From contig NC_065877.1 of NCBI RefSeq assembly GCF_933775445.1, forward strand, positions 33,108,001 through 33,172,000: a stretch of 64,000 nt of DNA. Reading direction: 5' to 3'. Shown here one piece after another: positions 22,400 through 33,193 of the stretch. Numbering within the stretch: position 1 is the stretch's first letter; each line of letters starts with the position of its first letter. Position numbers and translations under genes: made by a program. The notes under the pieces were generated by a model. The model was not told the DNA's origin and made no database searches. It worked only from the letters and a program-made list of their open reading frames with translations. The stretch comes from Argentina anserina (lineage: Eukaryota; Streptophyta; Magnoliopsida; Rosales; Rosaceae).

Positions 22400-22546
22400 A
22401 GTGGAATAAACTGATTGTTGCTACTGAATTAATCTTTCATACACACATGATGTACATATATATACTAGTCTACCTACAAAAGGAATCCGTGAAACCCGGA
22501 ACCGTGTTTCACTCCGTGAATTCTGGAACCGTGTTTCACGCCAACA
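22400..22546 (-). repeat. 5' LTR of the palindromic Copia element
   Basis: 147 bp, identical to 16347-16493. In element orientation it is followed by TGGTAT, the first bases of the standard initiator-tRNA-Met primer-binding site (positions 22399-22394), after which the sequence switches to the inverted LTR. Confidence 0.9.
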
Positions 22547-22551
22547 TATTG
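22547..22551 (+). repeat. Target-site duplication TATTG, right copy
   Basis: Exact match to 16342-16346. Ignoring one copy plus the element restores the LEA-2 reading frame. Confidence 0.85.
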
Positions 22552-23482
22552 TTGGTGCTGTTTTGGCCTCTTTGTCCTCGTATTGATATTCGCATGCGTC
22601 GTCGCCGGGGGATTTGCCCTACTTAATCCTTCCCTTCCAAAGTTCACCATTTCCGGCCTCACCTCTAGCGCCTTTAACTTAACAGACGAATCCAAGTTTC
22701 ACGGTCGCTTTACGATCACAGTCCGAGCAGACAACCATAACAAATACATCAAGGTTGTCTACGGGAAGGACAGCACCGTAGACCTCTTGTTCACCGATGG
22801 AAACCCCGGCTCAAAAACAAACTTTGTCAAGCTTTGTTCTGGGACGATCCCCGAGTTCACGCAACCCACAAAAAATGTCACAGTGATGCAAATCGACCTC
22901 AAAGGAGACTTAACGAAAGGTGACTTTGGCTCTTCCGCGACGGCGTTCAATGAGACGCTGGCGAAAGGCAAGAACATCCCTTTGGTCGTTTCAGTCACGG
23001 CAAACGGAAAGGCGATCGTGTTAGGCAAGGAACTCAGGATTGAGGTTGCACAAAACTGCTCCATGGACGTTAATACTTTGTCTGCAGGCAAGGAGATAAG
23101 GATATCAAACATGATATCTGCCTCGCCTACTCTAAAATACTACCGTAGCTAGCTAACTGCATTGCAGGATTAAAGTGGTTCATTATTCCGTACAAAAAAT
23201 TCAATTATTCTTTTCTCCCAAATGGTTACAAAAATACTGCGTTTAAATGTATGCATACAGTCTGAATCTTCATAGTCTCATATAGCGTTGTTGATATGGC
23301 AAAAACAAACGTCATGTACGCATAGATGTATGTATACCAATTTTTTAAAATCAGTCATTTGTCGATTTACTTTATGCTTTCAGAGTTTCAGGATAGGCAC
23401 TTACGATCAATCGAGGGATTTTTGTGATGAGTGAAAAAGGAGATGCTACCAATAAGCCTCCCTACAGAATATTAATACTACC

Positions 23483-24132
23483 TAGAGTTGTCAAATGGAC
23501 CGGCCCGGCCCATTTTAAACGGGTCAAACCGTGTTCGTGTCGTACTTGGACCGGCCTATTTATTTATTATGTCGAGCTCGGACCGGTCCATTTGCTTAAA
23601 CATTAGGCCCGGCCCATGGCCCAAGTTTATGTTAGGCCGGGCCAAAAAGCAGGTCGGTCCAACTCATGAGCATTATAAGACACAATTCGAATAAAAATAT
23701 TATGTAATTAGAATATTTGTTTTATATAACTATTTAGAATAATAAAATGAATAAAATACTACAACATATTTCATAATGTTATTTATAAAACGTTACGTAT
23801 GTCAAAATAATGACGTTTTCTTCACTACTTTGATAATATTTATGAAATATTATAGTTGAACTAATGAAATAAATAATATATTTTAATTTAAAAGTTCTAA
23901 TATTCAAGTATAATAATGATAATTGTTTAAATATTTATATAAAATAATATAAAATTATGTGTTAACGTGCCGGCCCATGAATTTATCGTGCCGAGCCGTA
24001 CCGGGCATATGGGCTAAAATACCTCGACATAACCCGGCTCATTATAATAATGGACTCGGGCCGTGCCAGACCGACTTTTAACGGACCGGGTCCGTGCTGG
24101 GCTTAAACTTTTCGGCCCATTTGCCACCTCTA
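23483..24132. mobile_element. hAT-like MITE with GGCCCGG-rich ends
   Basis: Ends are TAGAGTTGTCAAATGGACCG on the left and the reverse complement of TAGAGGTGGCAAATGGGCCG on the right, typical of plant hAT termini. Subterminal regions are rich in CCGGCCC and GGGCC motifs. The left target copy is ATACTACC at 23475-23482. The right copy is split by the solo LTR that inserted there: AT at 24133-24134 and ACTACC at 25515-25520. About 650 bp, no coding capacity. Confidence 0.8.
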
Positions 24133-24547
24133 ATTGTAGACACAAGAAATTTAATAAAGTAAATCTTTTTCATTAAATGATTAAATCTACCAAGAACCCG
24201 ACAAAATTTCACACGTGGCCCAAAAGTCAACAAAGTCAGTACGAATCCGAATAAAATTTGCGTCAGCACATAAATAAATGGATGATCGTAATCGAAGCTA
24301 CGTGATTCCGAATTTAATTAGAAATTGAATGTTATTGACGATCGAAATGGTAATCCGACATTTGATTAAATTAATAAATTTTTTTACAGTTATAATTAAA
24401 TCAATTATTTGAATTTATTTAATTTAGTTATTCTCATAACTAATTTTAAATTAATCAGAAAATACATATTGATTTAATTATACAACTAAAAAATATTATT
24501 ATTTTAGTGTCATTATAATATTCTATAGAATTGACACTATAAATACC

Positions 24548-25055
24548 CAGTGGCATATCCAAAAATCATACTCTGGGGGAGCTTGAATTTTTTCATGACT
24601 GATAGTAGTACAAAAAATGTAATGCTTGTTAAAAATTTAACTATAGTATACTAAATATATACTTTATCGGTTTGAAAATAAAAATACATTTAACATGTCT
24701 ATTCAATCATCGATTATGAACATAAATGTTTTGGAATTGAGCTCAGAACTTAATTAAAATGAACACCAAAATAAGAAATTTATTCTTGTAAGGACTAAAA
24801 ACACCAATGGAGTAAAATAAAAACATCTACATGTAATAGAGATAGATATGAAGTAAATAGAAATTAAATCATAGATTTACATTTGAGGAGAATTGAACTT
24901 GGGTGAGCTTGGTGCTCAATAAAACAACAAACCAAAGCTGCAAGACTACAATATGTGGTGATATCATCCATCCTTAGCAATTTTTCTTGAAATTCTTGGG
25001 TGGGCTTCAGCCCCCCCCCCCCCCCCCCCCAACCTTGCACCTAGATTTGCGCCTG
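24548..25055. mobile_element. hAT-like MITE nested inside the solo LTR
   Basis: Flanked by a perfect 8-bp duplication, TAAATACC (24540-24547 and 25056-25063). Its ends, CAGTGGCATATCC and the reverse complement of CAGGCGCAAATCTAGG, are the CAGNGGCG-type termini of plant hAT elements. It carries the usual GGGGGAGCTTG and poly(C) subterminal blocks. 508 bp, non-coding. Confidence 0.85.
25009..25030 (+). repeat. Poly(C) tract
   Basis: A run of about 22 C residues near the right end of the nested MITE. Confidence 0.8.
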
Positions 25056-25169
25056 TAAATACCACTTCTAACATAAAGAGATGGGGGATTTTTTACATTA
25101 GAGAAGAAGAGAGAAAATCACTTAAGCAAGATCACTCTCGAGAAATCCCGAAGTCCCCCAAATCTAAGA

Positions 25170-25335
25170 AGAATCATCAAGTCGTTCTTCATCAAATCCA
25201 AATCCAAACTCAAGTCCATGAAGAATCATCAAGCTACCAAATTGCTCGTTTTTCATCAAATCCAAATCCAAACTCAAGTCCATGAAGAATCATCAAGCCA
25301 CCAAATCGATCGTTTTTCATCAAATTCAAATCCAA
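25170..25335 (+). repeat. Tandem repeat of about 66 bp, roughly 2.5 copies
   Basis: The phrase TTCATCAAATCCAAATCCAA followed by CTCAAGTCCATGAAGAATCA recurs with a period of about 66 bp inside the gypsy-like solo LTR. Small variants separate the copies. Confidence 0.7.
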
Positions 25336-25520
25336 ATCAAACTTAAATTCTCAAGATCAAGTGCACGTCACCCTTGAGCCAAGTTACATACGGAGATAGA
25401 ATCAGAGGAGTTCATAAAGATTGTAACCCCGCGCTTGATTATTAATAAATTACATTATTATTTGTACACGTGTCTGCACTCTTATTTATTTTCAGATTCT
25501 CATTCTACACTAATACTACC

Positions 25521-27300
25521 CCTTAAACCTTATTTTGAACAGCTAGCATATTTCCACAAGTATACGTTATGCATGTTCATTGTGATTGATAGCAGACTCA
25601 GCAGTACATATACCTTTTATATTGGCTAGCTATTTTAACATGTATAATGAGGACTTCGAGGAAAGTAAAATCTAATTCCGGCCAACTAAGGTTATAATAT
25701 CGGATGAATTTAAACTAATAGCAATTTAGTACTAGTGTGAGTGTCTAAGTTTGGAGTGCAGGAAAGACCGAAAGAGATTAATTGACGGTGAAGTGAACGT
25801 ACATGTTGAGAAAAAGATTGATGCATTGGCCAGAAAACACAATGCTGCATGCAGATTTGTGGATGAGGTACGTTAGAATACAATAATTTTTTATTACATA
25901 TTCTTAGGGGAGCTTCCTATGAATAAATGGTTGATGAAATGTGCAATGGTCAATTGAGCTTGAAAATATAACTTGAACTCTAAATTATTCATTTGAAACT
26001 CACTTGGTCCTCGTTATAAAAATCTTGATTGGTGTGTTTGAATGAGGAAATCATAAAATCTACATGAGTTTACAAATAGATTTAAAAAGTTTGAAATAAA
26101 TTAAAGAGATGAAATATTAAAAAGTGAATTTTTTTGGAAAAATAATTCAACACTGGAAAAGAAATTGCAAATTACACTTATTCTATAGGGAATTTAAGTG
26201 GGAAATTTAAGCAATAAATTCCTTATTTTAAATATCCCAAAAATTTCGAATTTCCAATATATAGTTGTCAAAAGAAAATTGTCTTTTGGAATTATAAAAT
26301 CATCACTTTTAATTAAATTCTTTCTTTTTTTCCCTCATCCAAAGTCCAAACACACCATATTAGAAGTTTTCCCTATATATATTCTTATAGTTGGATTGCT
26401 TAAGGGTGTGGTGGATTATGAATATTAATTTCATTCCAAAACCATGAGTAATGAATTTGACCCATAGCGTTGATTGATTAATTATAATTCTTACCACGAG
26501 CTTTTCATGAATCGAACTCACCTCTTGTCTTTTAACATTTATATCACGTTCAAAAGATGTATATCCTTCCTTATCTCGATCGATGCTATAATTAAAAAAG
26601 TATGGGCATTGTTGTGGAACACTGCTGAGTGTTGAGTGCATGCTTCGTGCCCGTCCACACGTACCACACGACCTAGTCGAGCACAAGGACTAACCGTATA
26701 TGTGGATGATCCTACTTGCCATTAAACTTCTTTTCACGTAATCAAATCCTAGCAAAACCTCCTTGTTGCATGAACCTTGTCGCAAAATCTTAGTTAAATT
26801 TTATTGGTAATATTATTTTTAATTTATGAGTCCGATTCGATCTAATAGACTAATAGCCACTGGCAATCAGTAAAGTTTTTTCTGAAAATCAGGTTAATTG
26901 GCTTATGAGGTTATAGTACACATAATAATTCCTCTAATATCTATTAATCGATGAATTCATTTCGATTCGATATATAGTAGAAGCCTAATTTAGAGAGTCG
27001 AGAGCGAGCAAAATTCGGGTTGACATACAATCACAATACAAATGCATACATTGCCAGTGGTTTATAGCTAGCTAGCAATTTCATGTTTGAGGATATCCGC
27101 ACATATGTAACGAATTAAATCCTTTTCTTTTTATTCTTGAGAGGAAACAGATCAAGTCCTCAATAAATGGAAATTTAATCCATCATATATTCCATACAAG
27201 CATCACAATATCCCCTGTGATCTAAAATTAAGCTGATCATCACCCAAACCCAAGAGGAAGAAGAAAGAAGGAGCCTAAATCTCTTTCTTCTTCTTCTCGT
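25521..27300. other. AT-rich intergenic region upstream of the intact LEA-2 gene
   Basis: No gene or bounded repeat recognised. Open frames here are short and AT-driven. The last 100 bp contain a purine-rich then CTT-rich stretch that is probably the LEA-2 leader. Confidence 0.4.
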
Positions 27301-27379
27301 AGATAATTATACTTCTAACTCCATTCTCTTACGTACCTATATCGATCAGTAACATATATATCATTACCCATCCGTCATT

Positions 27380-28141
27380 ATGCACCCAGGGCCTTACAAC
27401 CCGCCACCAGGCTACGCCCCTCCTGGCCCATATGGCCGTAATGTTCCTCGTTATGGCCATCCCGGCGCAGGAAGTCGTAGAGGTGGTTGCAGTTGCATGA
27501 AGGTGTATTGTTGCTGTTGTTGTTGCTTGTTCACAACGGTATTGTTGTTAATCGGTGCCTTGGTTGCTACGTTTTTCATAGTTGACCCCAAGACACCCAA
27601 ATTCACCATGGATGGCTTTGAATCCAAGTCCTTCAAAATTAACGATGATGGCAGCATCTCGTCACAGTTTCAAGTCGCTGTAAAACTTGAGAATCCCAAC
27701 AAGCACCTCGAATTTATTGTCGGAGAAACAAAGAATCCGGCGGACAAGGCGATCGGAATCATGTACCAAAATGTCCAAGTGTGTTCGGGATCCATCCCAA
27801 ATTTCAGTCTAACAAAAACGAGCACGAAAACGGTAAACATGGATCTCAATGGGGAGTTGAAAAAAGATAGTTTAGGAGATGGCTCCAGTGATTCACTTGC
27901 TGATAAATTGAAGAAGGACGACAAAATTCCTTTGCTTCTTACAACAATGATACCAATTAAGCTCAAGTTGGCAGGGAAGGAATTGTTCTCGAATGTTCGG
28001 TTCGTTGTTGGTGTCAACACCACCATGAACGTCAAGAATTTTGGTGAAGGCAAGAAGCTTGATGTTTCAGACAAAAAAATTGAGACGGCGTTTTATATTA
28101 ATAAAGCTTATCACAAGTTTAGTGGTGATAGTTTTTTTTAG
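27380..28141 (+). CDS. LEA-2 / NDR1-HIN1-like (NHL) membrane protein, 253 aa
   Basis: A single-exon gene. Residues 1-34 are rich in Pro, Gly and Tyr (PGPYNPPPGYAPPGPYGRN). Residues 37-49 form a dense cysteine cluster (CSCMKVYCCCCCC), a likely palmitoylation zone next to the membrane. Residues about 50-70 form one transmembrane helix. From about residue 72 (DPKTPKFTMDGF) to the end is an LEA-2/NHL beta-sandwich domain. NHL proteins are generally plasma-membrane anchored with the domain outside the cell, and several members are linked to defence or stress. The role of this one is unknown. It is the intact partner of the broken copy about 4.2 kb upstream, in the same orientation, so the pair is a tandem duplication. 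Confidence 0.88.
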   Translation: MHPGPYNPPPGYAPPGPYGRNVPRYGHPGAGSRRGGCSCMKVYCCCCCCLFTTVLLLIGALVATFFIVDPKTPKFTMDGFESKSFKINDDGSISSQFQVAVKLENPNKHLEFIVGETKNPADKAIGIMYQNVQVCSGSIPNFSLTKTSTKTVNMDLNGELKKDSLGDGSSDSLADKLKKDDKIPLLLTTMIPIKLKLAGKELFSNVRFVVGVNTTMNVKNFGEGKKLDVSDKKIETAFYINKAYHKFSGDSFF

Positions 28142-29431
28142 ATGTTGAAAACTAATACCCCAGCTGTTAACTATTTTAATACATTCATTAGTAAATTTTT
28201 CCCATATAACTCAATCATGCACCAGATGTATAGATTTGTTGATCTGCTTCTGGTTTGCGTAATCATTAATCGAATTGAACATTAATTAATAATTAATGAA
28301 GGAAAGTTTCCATTGTTGGTTCAAGTTTGTAACACTCCCTCAGACCTCAGTGGCGCATTTAGAATTAGAAATCTGTTTAGGCTAAATTTTTAATGAAATA
28401 ATTTTCAGAATTTAATCACACGTCTTTCTCACTTTCACACTTATAACCATTCACTTTTTCACAGTCATATTCATATGATGTGCGCAATTTCTAGTATATA
28501 TAAAAATTTAGTGTTTTTTAGATTTTATTACAAAATACTAAAGATTCGATTAGGAAGTCATCTTTACTTTCTCCTAGGATCATCATATCATTATAGCTCT
28601 AGCATGCTATACATGAACGCGACCTCAGCAACAGCATGCCTGCATAATCAGTTGGTCACCGCTCACCAGCCCAATTCACATCAAACAATTTTTGTTTTTT
28701 TGTTTTTTTTTGGGGGGGGGGGGGATGAGGCAGGTTGTGTTTATTCTACAGTGTCAGTGCGTGTGTCCCAAGCTTCCATAGGAATATAATGATACCCATC
28801 TTAGGCATATTAGAAGAGCATCAAATTATTGTAGCTTATCCACAAGACCAAGCACAAAGTTACAAACTTGATAATGAAATTACTTTCTACTATAAAATTT
28901 GCATAACCACTTTGTCTTTTTCATCTTATAACAAGTCCCTTAACGCTTGACTTTTAGGTATTAATCAATTCAATCATAAATCAATGATCATGAAGTTTCC
29001 GCTAGTCTTTTTCTCTCTCAATTTGTCTATTTGAGTCTTCCCATTATTGTTCGTTTTGGTTCTTATCAAAATGACCTTTTTTATCCTTCTAATCCAATTG
29101 CCCGAAATTCTCCTTTTGCATAAATTTGAGCCCCATGTCCTTTGCTCATGATGAGGGTTTTTCCTTAGTAACACACAAGTGTCATATACCGTGACAGTGG
29201 GGCAGTTTTTCAAGGAGACTAACAACTGTCTCGTGCCTCATACGTACTCTCTCCCACTCCCTATTTTCCAACCCACTCCTCCTAAATTGGCAACTGATTC
29301 ACCCAACTGTATCATGCTGCTTACTCCTCATTCGTTGCTGAAACCTCTCCTCTCTTTCCTCTAGCTCTGGCAGGTTTCATCTTCATGTTTTTCCTTGGAA
29401 AAATCCCAGAACTTGGTTTCCAGGCATAGAC
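28142..29431. other. Intergenic region between LEA-2 and the IST1-like gene
   Basis: Holds the LEA-2 3' region, a T8-G13 homopolymer junction near 28,703-28,723, and the presumed leader of the next gene. No additional gene is recognised. Confidence 0.4.
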
Positions 29432-31810
29432 ATGTTTGACATATTGTTCGGGTGGAGAAAAGCTTCCAAGTGGTAATTACATATAACCACCATATTCATA
29501 TATTTGAGGCTGCTTTTTTTTTTTGCCAAGGAATATATTTTGGTGGCAGTTATGGATCAATAGGTTTTTGTTTGTTGCTACAGCAAGCAGCTGTTCAAGC
29601 AGGTGAAGTTCCGGCTCAAGTTGCTGAAGAACAAGAGGGCTACTATAGTGAGGCAATTGCGAGAAGACGCCGGGGAGCTGATCAAGAATGGCTACGAAGA
29701 CAAAGCCTTAAATAGGGTATGTTATCTATCTACTTATCTAGAACAAAATCTCACAGCACATCTCCTCTGTTTTCTAATTTTCATCACTAGAGTTTTAGAG
29801 TTTTCAGAAGCATGTGACTAGTTTGTTAAACTATTTACTTAGCTTGGGTACAAAGCTACAAATGAATGAAATAATGGTCATATTGAATCCAAGCAAATAA
29901 CAAGTTTCATTGGACTAATTTTATGATTTTTATCTATGGACGTGTCACTGGTCATTTTGGTACCAAAGGTAGGAAACATTCTCCAGAAAAGGAATATCAC
30001 ACCTCTTGATTGTCTTCTCAATTTTCAGGTTGAGCAGATAATCAATGATGAATGCATAGTGGCACTGTATGAACTGCTGGACAATTTTTGTGAATTTATC
30101 CTCCTTCACCTTTCGTACATCCGAAGACACAAGTATGCCTTAAACATTGCTGTTGTTCTCTTGATCTTTTTGTCTTGTGGTATTTTTATCTGAAATAATA
30201 GTCTTCTGTTGTTACTTGGTAAAGGGACTGTCCAAATGACATAAATGAAGCGGTTTCAAGTCTTATATATGCTTCTGCTAGATGTGGAGATCTCCCTGAG
30301 CTTAGAACTATCCGAAAGCTCTTTGGAGAACGTTATGGCCAGAAATTTGCAAGGGATGCTCTTGAATTATTCCCGGGGAACCTTGTGAATTACCAGGTAG
30401 CTGTTAACTTTTCCAATAGGACATGTATTTAGTTTTAGAAGTGATCACATGATCCTTGCCAAAAAATAATATGATCACATGGACATATGAACTAACAAAT
30501 CTGAAACTCCAGGTAATAGAGAAACTGTCTCTAATATCCGTATCAGATGATATGAAACACCGAATGGTCAATGAAATAGCAAGGAATTATTGCATCAAAC
30601 CAGAAGTTTTAGCAATTGAATACTACTCCGATTGGCAACAGAAGGTAAGTAACTAAATAGTAAATACACATGATGTGTTCATTTCTAGTTGCACAAAAGT
30701 AAGATATTGCATTCACGTCCTTTGTTCCATGCGCATCAGGTGAAGGAAACTAGTGGACATCATGCACTGGATACAAATGTTCGGACTTATTACGAAAGAT
30801 CTGAAATGCAGATTTGTAATGTCGAAGAGTTTCAATCAGAAGATGTCCATGATTCCAATATATCTCGAAGAGCTTCAGTAGCTAGGCTAGCCCCGACTAT
30901 ATCAGACTCTCGGCTGCATAATGAAATAGAGGAAGTACAGCACTATGCTGAAGTGGATTCTCCAAAAGGTAAAGAAATAGTGGTGTATAATGATGACATT
31001 GAAGAGGTTCAGTCTTGCACAACAAGATATGGAGATGACTTCCAAGACCAAAGTGCTTTCAAGTTCAAAGCTAGCGTTCCTAAGAAGGAGAATCTTGTAA
31101 ACAGTTTTGACCGTAGTTATGTGGAAACATGGATTGTGGATTCAGGGTCAAGAATCTCTGGGATAAGTTTTAAGGGAAATGAGAAAAGACCAAGGAAGAG
31201 ATCAGTGTCACAGGAAAATCAGTTTATGAAGGATAATGAATTTCCAAGTTGCTATGCTAGAAAGCATCAGAAGAAATTGGGACCTAACATCTTGTCCTGC
31301 AAATGCAGCCTGGTAAATCCATGTTATGTTTGCAATGGGAAAGAGACTGTCGAATTTGAGGTTCCGACAATGAAGAAAAATAGAGGGATTTCAACTAGGG
31401 AGAGATTTGCTAATCCGGGTCATGAACATAAAAGCTTGGTGTACAATGTTTTCAATTACCCTGATCACCAGCCGAAAGCGCAAAGCAAAGTGTTTAAAGA
31501 AACCATCCATGACAAGCTTCCCTCTTATACTCCATCTTCATCATCTTCTCCAACTGTGACTAGTTCTTGGAGGAGAAAAGAAATGGTACCTCCCTACTTC
31601 AGAAACGTGACAATGCCGCCGGAAAGAGTCCAGGACAAGCGAAAGGAAGAGTGTCAACGTTCCATTTCAGACTGCTTTCAGTATCCTACTCATGTACATC
31701 CAAAGCTGCCAGATTACGATGATATTGCAGCTACATTCATGGCTCTCAAGAAAGAACGTCTGCAACCTTGGCCTCCTCGAAGCAATCAGCTTTATGGTAG
31801 TCTGCATTAG
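29432..31810 (+). CDS. IST1-like protein (ESCRT-III-associated)
   Basis: Six exons, 29432-29472, 29584-29716, 30029-30132, 30225-30396, 30513-30644 and 30740-31810, join in matching phases and give about 550 residues. Residues 1-180 form the IST1 domain: MFDILFGWRKASKC, then KQLFKQVKFRLKLLKNKR, NDECIVALYELLDNFCEF, and ELRTIRKLFGERYG. Such proteins bind ESCRT-III and regulate the Vps4/SKD1 ATPase during multivesicular-body sorting. The long last exon encodes a low-complexity tail with a cysteine cluster (CKCSLVNPCYVC). Near residue 517 it has LPDYDDIAATFMALKKE, which looks like the C-terminal MIT-interacting motif of IST1 proteins. All donors begin GT and all acceptors end AG. The gene appears intact. 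Confidence 0.88.
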
Positions 31811-33190
31811 AATCACTAGCATTAACATTCAAATTTCCACTATTCGGAATCACTAGCATTCTTCATGCTTTAATACTTCAACCTTTTCACTGTTGTTATC
31901 TAGTAGAAAATTTGCTAGTGCAAGGGAATTTAGTCCAGAACAGAATCTTTCTATTGCAGAATTTGTTACCTTTCATTTCAAAATCTATCTTATTCCGCTC
32001 CTATCCAATTTTCCGGGTCGAGACTAATGTGGACTAGGCTTTTGAAGTATTGGGCCAAATACTGAATTGCTGGTACTAAAGACAAGTGTGCCCCATCTCG
32101 ACACCAGATTGATGAGGTGTGATAGTGATAGATTAATGTCGCATTGTTTCAATTCATATCATTATGTTCACGTGAACTCAACGGTGTGTGCAAGTGTGTC
32201 CCTCCACACAACGACGCCTACCAATCTTTGTTTCTTTTGGACAAACACTTGGCAATTTAAAATATGAACTTCAAAGTTCCCAAAGTAGATTAATCACTAC
32301 TTCCAAATTACTCTTATAAGTTATCCACCTGAACCATTAAATTAGTGATTATTTGCGACAATCACACGACTATTTTGTACCCAAAAAGTCATTAGGATAG
32401 TCACTATTTGTGACAATTGAGGGACTTCATGCATGCACCCGAACATTAGAATATTAGAGTAGTTTTGACCGTCGACTAAGAAATTCATGTTCAATTGTTA
32501 TTAGATTTACACCCAAAGATTTGAAGACAAAACAACTAAATTTTAAGATAATTTGTCCCACTGTCTAGTTTATATCAAGTGTGATTAAATATAAATCTCT
32601 TAGTCAGTTGGTTTATATCCAAGATGACTAAGCATAAATCTTTTGGTCAATTGGCTTCTAAGAGCATATCCAACAACTTATGCATTTAAAGAAAAAAAAT
32701 TTAAAGAAAATTTGATTATTTTTTCGTTCCAAGCTTCTTTATCTCATTCTCTATAACTCTATTTCATTCTCTAAAATAGAGAATAAGATGAAAGACAAGA
32801 TGCAATTCTATATTTATACATGATTTAGCAAAAATTTATATAACCAAATATTAAATGCTTGCACTCTCTTCAATAACTTAAACTTATATTACACCAATAA
32901 AAAAATCTAAATGAATTATTCTAAGCCAACAATATAAAAATATATTATACTTTTATAGTTATAATAAATAAGAAAATAGAAATTTTATTGTTGTAATAAA
33001 TACAATAATATGTAAAATAAAAGATATTGTTGAACTTTGAACATAAATTTTATAAAGATGTTGAGAATTAAGCATAAATCTCATGATTAAGAATAAACAT
33101 ATGAGCTTAGTGTCATGTAAACATCTATTATCGTTCTAAACTTCTAACCCTTATCGTCCGTATGTACAATATCAGGATAGTAGTGGCATG
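31811..33190. other. AT-rich intergenic region, no gene seen
   Basis: Follows the IST1-like stop codon. Contains only short AT-driven open frames and several loosely repeated phrases (for example, CTTAGTCAGTTGG-like text twice near 32,600). No element boundary found. Confidence 0.4.
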
Positions 33191-33193
33191 AGA

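Larger units (their letters stand above)
16347..22546 (-). mobile_element. Palindromic Copia retrotransposon insertion, 6.2 kb
   Basis: Read on the minus strand, the order is: 5' LTR (22546-22400); six bases of primer-binding site, TGGTAT; an inverted partial LTR (22394-22273) with inverted pol (22265-18900); a second pol copy in normal orientation from the integrase end onward (18828-16501); polypurine tract; 3' LTR (16493-16347). Positions 16372-18833 and 19933-22394 are reverse complements with a constant coordinate sum of 38,766. The 2,462-bp arms therefore contain no indels, and I noticed one mismatch, near 22,385. The loop is 18834-19932. The two outer LTRs are identical over 147 bp and the whole is framed by TATTG. 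The gag region is absent. LTR ends are TG...CT rather than TG...CA. Confidence 0.9.
16243..23152 (+). pseudogene. LEA-2/NHL-type membrane protein gene, split by a Copia insertion
   Basis: The gene is in two parts, 16243-16346 and 22552-23152, separated by a 6.2-kb element with target copies TATTG on both sides. Ignoring the element and one target copy gives a single open frame of about 234 codons. Its layout matches the intact paralogue at 27380: a Pro/Gly-rich N-terminus (FPGPHGRNAPRY), a cysteine cluster, a transmembrane helix, then an LEA-2 domain starting near SLPKFTISG. Apart from the insertion, no stop or frameshift is visible. The start is uncertain: the ATG at 16243 is used here, but alignment to the paralogue places the expected start at a GTG at 16207-16209. 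The element interrupts codon 35, just before the membrane helix, so any unspliced product is a short soluble stub ending at a TGA. Confidence 0.88.
24135..25509 (+). mobile_element. Solo LTR of a Ty3/gypsy-like element, carrying a nested MITE
   Basis: Starts TGTAGACACAAG and ends CATTCTACA (TG...CA), flanked by 5-bp duplications CTAAT at 24130-24134 and 25510-25514. The text near the end (GATTGTAACCCCGCGC, then an AATAAA-like stretch and GTACACGTGT) is typical of plant gypsy LTRs. No internal region or second LTR is present, so it is a solo LTR left by LTR-LTR recombination. Without the nested element at 24548-25055 it is about 860 bp. It inserted into the right end of the hAT-like MITE, cutting that element's target duplication. 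Confidence 0.8.
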
